In this document: positions 1 through 5,252 of the stretch, piece after piece
Numbering within the stretch: the stretch's first letter is position 1
Layout of the letters: the number at the start of each line of letters is the position of its first letter
Assembly (NCBI GenBank): GCA_017617475.1
Contig: JAFZWC010000028.1
Span: 1-5,252, forward strand
DNA length: 5,252 nucleotides
Direction: 5' to 3'
Origin: Bacteroidales bacterium
Lineage (GTDB): Bacteria; Bacteroidota; Bacteroidia; Bacteroidales; UBA932
Position numbers and translations under genes: made by a program
Notes under the pieces: generated by a model
Told to the model about the DNA's origin: nothing
The model's input: only the letters and a program-made list of their open reading frames with translations
The model's database searches: none

Positions 1-66
1 GACGGTGGGAGGGGCCGGAGTGGAGCGAAGCGGAACGGAGTCCCCCCGGCACCCTACACCCCTCCC
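1..66. repeat. GC-rich non-coding flank with short direct and inverted repeats
   Basis: This stretch lies beyond the operon terminator and carries no convincing gene. The hexamer CGGAGT occurs twice (16-21 and 36-41), with a purine-rich GGAGCGAAGCGGAACGGAG run between and around the copies. GGGAGGGG at 7-14 is the exact reverse complement of CCCCTCCC at 59-66, and GCCGG at 14-18 pairs with CCGGC at 46-50, so the segment could fold on either strand. The composition differs from the codon-structured DNA next to it. It may be part of a dispersed intergenic repeat, but that is inference, because only one copy is visible and the left edge cuts it. Confidence 0.3.
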
Positions 67-69
67 TAT

Positions 70-107
70 AAAAAAAGAAGGCAACTCACTTTTGAGTCAC
101 CTTCTTT
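70..107 (-). terminator. Intrinsic terminator after atpK
   Basis: On the minus strand a stem-loop is followed directly by a U-rich tract. The arms are 75-81 with 100-106 (7 pairs) and 84-88 with 93-97 (5 pairs), separated by a symmetric 2x2 CA/CA internal loop (82-83 and 98-99), with a 4-nt loop at 89-92. The pair 74-107 can extend the stem. Reading leftward, the foot of the stem runs into seven consecutive T (76 down to 70). It sits about 20 nt past the atpK stop codon, where an operon end is expected. On the plus strand the tail is only mildly T-rich, so bidirectional action is possible but weaker. Confidence 0.85.
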
Positions 108-127
108 CTTGTTGCCAAGATAATGGC

Positions 128-2353
<2,226 letters not shown>

Positions 2354-2357
<4 letters not shown>

Positions 2358-2373
2358 AACTCGGAGGCCTCCT
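2354..2373 (-). promoter_or_regulatory. atpD/atpI ATGA overlap with in-gene Shine-Dalgarno AGGAGG
   Basis: The start codon of atpI (2355-2357) and the stop codon of atpD (2354-2356) share ATGA, the classic arrangement for translational coupling. On the minus strand AGGAGG (2368-2373) lies 10 nt before the ATG, inside the Glu-rich tail codons of atpD. It supports the ATG at 2357 over the in-frame ATG at 2345, which would be 22 nt away. The core is part of a perfect palindrome GGAGGCCTCC (2363-2372). It is the only obvious Shine-Dalgarno among the starts in this window. Because those codons also encode the acidic tail, chance is possible. Confidence 0.5.
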
Positions 2374-2962
2374 CTTCCTCGGCGTGGCGTTTCTTGACTA
2401 TCTTGGAAGAAGCTTTGGAGAGGTTCTCCTCGTCCTCCATGTAGCGTTTGATCTTACGGATGGCTTCCTGGTAGCCGGGAATCTGCACTTTCTCGTACAG
2501 ATTTACCTTCTGGGTGGTTTTGCGGCGGTTGTAATCCAGGATGCGGGCTTTCTCCTTGTATACCTCGGACTCAATACCCAGGCGGCTGAGTTCCTTGAGG
2601 ATGGCAACGCCGTCGGCATACCAGGCCGGCTTGACGAAGGCGTTGAAGGGCCGGATCTCGTAGTGGATATCTCCCAGGGCGGGGGTCTTCACGCCGGCCA
2701 CTTTCTTGGTATAAAGGTCTACGTCCGTGATGGCGATGAGTCCGGGTTCGAACTCGTTCCACAGGGCGGCCAGGTAATCGTAACGCTTCAGGGCATCTTC
2801 CAATTCCTCAATCAAGCGGTCGCTGTCGGCCTTGGCCTTGCGCACCTCGAGCCGCAGGGCGCTCTCCTTGTTCTGAAGCGTAGGGAGGGCGCGCGTACGA
2901 ATCTTGAGCTGCTTGCCCAGTTCCGTCAGCGATGTTTTGTTATATTGGAATTTAATGGCCAT
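2354..2962 (-). CDS. atpD: V-type ATPase subunit D (central rotor shaft)
   Basis: Complete 202-residue subunit D, the coiled-coil shaft that turns inside the A3B3 head and couples it to the K ring. The N-terminus (FQYNKTSLTELGKQLKIRTRALPTLQNKESALRLEV, in residues 5-40) is the family's first long helix. The second long helix includes the signature RRKTTQKVNLYEKVQIP (146-162), followed by IRKIKRYMEDEEN (168-180) and a basic stretch SKIVKKRH (186-193). The middle section (about 75-115) forms the short head domain. The tail EEEEASEL is strongly acidic. Length is close to the usual 200-210 residues. The ATG at 2962 begins MAIKFQYNKT, the normal family start. A 40-bp gap with a palindrome separates it from atpB, and it overlaps atpI by 4 bp. 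It is homologous in role to F-type gamma and is not F-type AtpD (beta), despite the shared symbol. Confidence 0.95.
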
Positions 2963-2972
2963 AGGGTATGGG

Positions 2973-2993
2973 ATTCCCGGTCAAGCCGGGAAT
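2973..2993. repeat. REP-like palindrome in the atpB-atpD gap
   Basis: ATTCCCGG (2973-2980) and CCGGGAAT (2986-2993) are perfect reverse complements around a 5-nt loop (TCAAG on plus, CTTGA on minus). Read on the minus strand with its flank it is CGTCATTCCCGGCTTGACCG followed by GGAATC, a form I recognise as resembling dispersed intergenic palindromes of several bacterial groups. No U-tract follows, so it is not a classical terminator. It ends only 10 nt before the atpD start codon, where a ribosome binding site would normally lie. The hairpin is certain as sequence; membership in a repeat family is inferred from memory. Confidence 0.7.
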
Positions 2994-3002
2994 GACGATT
3001 AA

Positions 3003-4319
3003 TTATTTGACCCAATATTTATCTATAAGTGCCTGTTTGATACCGGTTTCGGCAGGGGAGAAGTATTTGGCGAAGAGCTTCCAGGCTGTGTCCAGCATCT
3101 CCGTGATGGTGATGTTGACGTCGATGGCCAGCAGTTCGCGGGCGTAGTCCTTGGCGTAGTCCAGGCAACGGTGGTCGTAGTCGGAGAGGTCGAAACCGTT
3201 CTCCAGCTTGGTCTTGGCGTTCTGGGCATCGGCATACAGGCGCACGGAGGCGTTCATCACCTGGGAGTGGTCTTCGCGGGTCTTCTTGCCCTGCACCAGC
3301 TGTTTCAGACGGGAGAGGGAACGGAACGGGTCGATGATGACCTTTCCCGTGTCGGAATCGGCCCTGAGGAACAGCTGACCCTCGGTGATGTAACCGGTGT
3401 TGTCCGGGATGGCGTGGGTGATGTCGCCGTCGTTCAGCGTGGTAACGGCTATGATGGTGATGGAACCCTCGGTGGGCAGCTGCACGGCTTTCTCGTAGAT
3501 CTTGGCCAGGTCGGAATAGAGGGAGCCGGGCATGGAGTCCTTGGACGGAATCTGGTCCATACGGTTGCTCACGATGGAAAGGGCGTCGGCATACAGCGTC
3601 ATGTCCGTGAGGAGCACCAGCACTTTCTCGTTCTTGTCCACGGCGAAGTATTCGGCCGCCGTGAGGGCCATATCGGGCACCAGGAGGCGCTCCACCGGGG
3701 GATTCTCCGTGGTGTTGATGAAGCAGATAATCTTGTCCAGGGCGCCGGCGGCCTCGAAGCTGTGGCGGAAGAAGAGGTAGTCGTCGTTGGAAAGGCCCAT
3801 GCCGCCCAAGATAATCTTGTCTACGTCGGCACGGAGGGCTACGTCGGCCATCACCTGGTTGTACGGCTGGTCCGGATTGGCGAAGAACGGAATCTTCTGG
3901 CCGGAGACCAGGGTGTTGTTAAGGTCGATACCGGCGATACCGGTGGGGATGAGCTGGGAGGGCTGACGGCGTTTGTACGGGTTCACGGAAGGGCCGCCGA
4001 TATGGCGCTCCTCGCCCTCAATCTCAGGGCCTCCGTCAATGGGATGGCCGTAGGCGTCGAAGAAGCGGCCGGCCAGCTGCTCGGATACCTTGAGGGTGGG
4101 AGGCTCTCCCAGGAATGTAACCTCGGCATTGGTGGGGATACCTTCCGTTCCGGAGAAAATCTGGAGGGTGATGAGGTCACCCTTGATGCGCACCACCTGG
4201 GCCAGCTTGCCACCTACAACGGCGAGTTCGTCATTGCTCACGCCGCTGGCGCGGAGGGATACCGTGGCCTTGGTAATGCCTTCCAGCTTGGTATAGACTT
4301 TTTGATATGCTTTGTTCAT
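3003..4319 (-). CDS. atpB: V-type ATPase subunit B (non-catalytic head subunit)
   Basis: Complete 438-residue B subunit, which alternates with A in the hexameric ATPase head. Residues 1 to about 75 are the beta-barrel domain, followed by the nucleotide-fold domain. IPTGIAGIDLNNTLVSGQKIPFF (124-146) is the family hallmark before the P-loop position. The P-loop itself is replaced by FANPDQPY (146-153, DNA 3861-3884), with no GxxxxGKT, as expected for a non-catalytic subunit. The Walker B-like strand is VLVLLTDMT (233-241). NTGYITEGQLFL (307-318) and SLSRL (334-338) are conserved; Arg337 probably corresponds to the arginine that B donates to the catalytic site on A. The helical C-terminal domain ends in KYWVK. 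The start at 4319 lies 4 nt after the atpA stop without a Shine-Dalgarno, suggesting coupled translation. Length is normal; no damage is visible. Confidence 0.96.
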   Translation of the reverse strand: MNKAYQKVYTKLEGITKATVSLRASGVSNDELAVVGGKLAQVVRIKGDLITLQIFSGTEGIPTNAEVTFLGEPPTLKVSEQLAGRFFDAYGHPIDGGPEIEGEERHIGGPSVNPYKRRQPSQLIPTGIAGIDLNNTLVSGQKIPFFANPDQPYNQVMADVALRADVDKIILGGMGLSNDDYLFFRHSFEAAGALDKIICFINTTENPPVERLLVPDMALTAAEYFAVDKNEKVLVLLTDMTLYADALSIVSNRMDQIPSKDSMPGSLYSDLAKIYEKAVQLPTEGSITIIAVTTLNDGDITHAIPDNTGYITEGQLFLRADSDTGKVIIDPFRSLSRLKQLVQGKKTREDHSQVMNASVRLYADAQNAKTKLENGFDLSDYDHRCLDYAKDYARELLAIDVNITITEMLDTAWKLFAKYFSPAETGIKQALIDKYWVK

Positions 4320-4323
4320 AAGG

Positions 4324-5252
4324 CTAGGCGATCATGGATTTGACGGATTCGTTGTAGGACCAGAACTGCTCGCTTTCGTAGGCCGAGTAGTTCATCTGGC
4401 GGAGTTCGTTGATAAGGTTCTTGAAGAATTCGCGGCATTTCTCGAAGTCTTCGAAGTCATAGTCCTTGGCGCAGATGTCCAGCACCAGGTCCAGCATGAA
4501 GCGCTGCCGCTCCAGCGGGCACAGGGCGTCGATGGCGTCGAAGGCATCCTGCTGCAGGATAACGAAGTCCACCAGTTCGCTCTTCCAGAAATTGACGTGA
4601 TAGCTCATGGGAACGCCGTCGTCACCCAGGATGTTGATCTGTTCGGCCGATTCCTTACCCCTGCGGATAATGTTCTTGGCCTGGAGCACTTTTTCCACCC
4701 AGCCTTTCTCCACCGTCTGGTCCAGATACTCCACAATTTCGGGATATTCCAGATACTTAGAATAGGAATCCAGAGGGCCGACGGCGGGGTAGCGCTTCTG
4801 GTCGGCGCGGCCCTGCTCCAGGGCATAGAAGCAGCGGGCGGCCTTCTTGGTGCTTTCCGTCACGGGTTCCTTGAGGTTACCGCCGGCAGGGGATACCGTG
4901 CCGATGAAGGTGACGGCGCCCGTCTGGCCGTTGTTCAGGACCACCATGCCCGCGCGGGCGTAGAAGTTGGAGATGATGGACGAAAGGTCCACGGGGAAGG
5001 CGTCGGCGCCGGGGAGTTCCTCCATACGGTTACTCATCTCACGGAGGGCCTGGGCCCAGCGGGAGGTGGAGTCGGCCAGGAGGAGGCACTTGAGGCCCAT
5101 GGCGCGGTAATATTCGCAAATGGTCATGGCCGTGTACACGGAGGCTTCACGGGCGGCTACCGGCATGTTGGACGTATTGCAGATGATGGTGGTACGTTCC
5201 ATCAGGTGGCGTCCGGTGTGCGGGTCGATGAGTTCCGGGAACTCGGTGAAGA
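4324..5252 (-). CDS. atpA: V-type ATPase subunit A (catalytic), C-terminal part, 5' end outside window
   Basis: The reading frame stays open to the right edge, so about the last 308 residues of the catalytic A subunit are present; the family is usually about 580-600 residues. The first visible codons read FTEFPELIDPHTGRHLMERTTI, continuous with the family, so the ATG at 5202 is internal and not the true start. Visible motifs include ERTTIICNTSNMPVAAREAS, the Walker B strand LLLADSTSRWAQALRE (Asp codon at 5071-5073), MEELPGADAFPVDLSS, and GTVSPAGGNLKEPVTEST, followed by the helical C-terminal domain. The Walker A P-loop and the large non-homologous insert typical of A subunits lie upstream of the window. 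The subunit hydrolyses or makes ATP at the A-B interface in the cytoplasm. It is followed 4 nt later by atpB. The TAG stop at 4324-4326 is clear. Confidence 0.96.
   Translation of the reverse strand, partial: FTEFPELIDPHTGRHLMERTTIICNTSNMPVAAREASVYTAMTICEYYRAMGLKCLLLADSTSRWAQALREMSNRMEELPGADAFPVDLSSIISNFYARAGMVVLNNGQTGAVTFIGTVSPAGGNLKEPVTESTKKAARCFYALEQGRADQKRYPAVGPLDSYSKYLEYPEIVEYLDQTVEKGWVEKVLQAKNIIRRGKESAEQINILGDDGVPMSYHVNFWKSELVDFVILQQDAFDAIDALCPLERQRFMLDLVLDICAKDYDFEDFEKCREFFKNLINELRQMNYSAYESEQFWSYNESVKSMIA

Noticed and set aside
2973..2993. Intergenic palindrome as an intrinsic terminator between atpB and atpD
   Set aside because: No U-rich tract follows the stem on either strand, and the genes on both sides belong to one complex that needs co-expression.
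2384..2995. 203-codon open frame on the plus strand opposite atpD
   Set aside because: It mirrors the atpD frame exactly and runs through the intergenic palindrome; no family resemblance.
3171..4343. 390-codon open frame on the plus strand opposite atpB
   Set aside because: It is antisense to a well-conserved gene; the Val/Gly/His-rich, low-complexity product is what the reverse complement of biased codons gives, with no supporting family motif or start signal.
4324..5202. ATG at 5202 as the start of atpA
   Set aside because: The frame remains open to the window edge, and the upstream codons (FTEFPELIDPHTGRHL) continue the conserved A-subunit sequence, so the true start is outside the window.

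Overview
The window holds one leftward (minus-strand) operon segment for a bacterial V-type (A/V-type) rotary ATPase. Read in the direction of transcription, from high to low coordinates, the order is atpA (catalytic subunit, 5' part cut by the right edge) - atpB (non-catalytic subunit) - atpD (central stalk) - atpI (membrane stator/a-like subunit) - atpK (proteolipid rotor ring). A stem-loop with a U-tract closes the unit just after atpK. I see no protein gene on the plus strand; the long plus-strand open frames are shadows of the real genes.

The organism is most likely a Bacteroidota member, probably a Bacteroidales gut or rumen lineage with fairly high GC. This rests on the compact A-B-D-I-K order with no F or G gene in between, on the sequence style of the subunits (for example the B-subunit stretch GQKIPFFANPDQPYNQV and the K-subunit stretch [10 protein letters not shown], both Bacteroides-like from memory), and on mostly absent Shine-Dalgarno sequences. 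Chlamydiae use a similar gene order, so the taxonomic call is an inference.

Layout: positions 1-66 are GC-rich non-coding DNA with short repeats; 70-107 is the terminator; 128-556 atpK; 557-572 an AT-rich gap; 573-2357 atpI; a 4-bp ATGA overlap; 2354-2962 atpD; 2963-3002 a 40-bp gap with a perfect 8-bp stem palindrome; 3003-4319 atpB; a 4-bp gap; 4324-5252 the C-terminal part of atpA. There is no gene-free stretch longer than about 130 bases.

Together A and B form the hexameric ATPase head, D is the shaft, and I plus the K ring form the ion channel and rotor. The K subunit keeps the full set of side chains that bind Na+ in the Enterococcus hirae K ring, so Na+ coupling is a reasonable prediction. 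The region is a well-known type of operon. I did not find a previously undescribed system; the points worth a second look are the ion specificity, the missing small subunits, the intergenic palindrome upstream of atpD and the contrast between gene leaders that may help set subunit stoichiometry.
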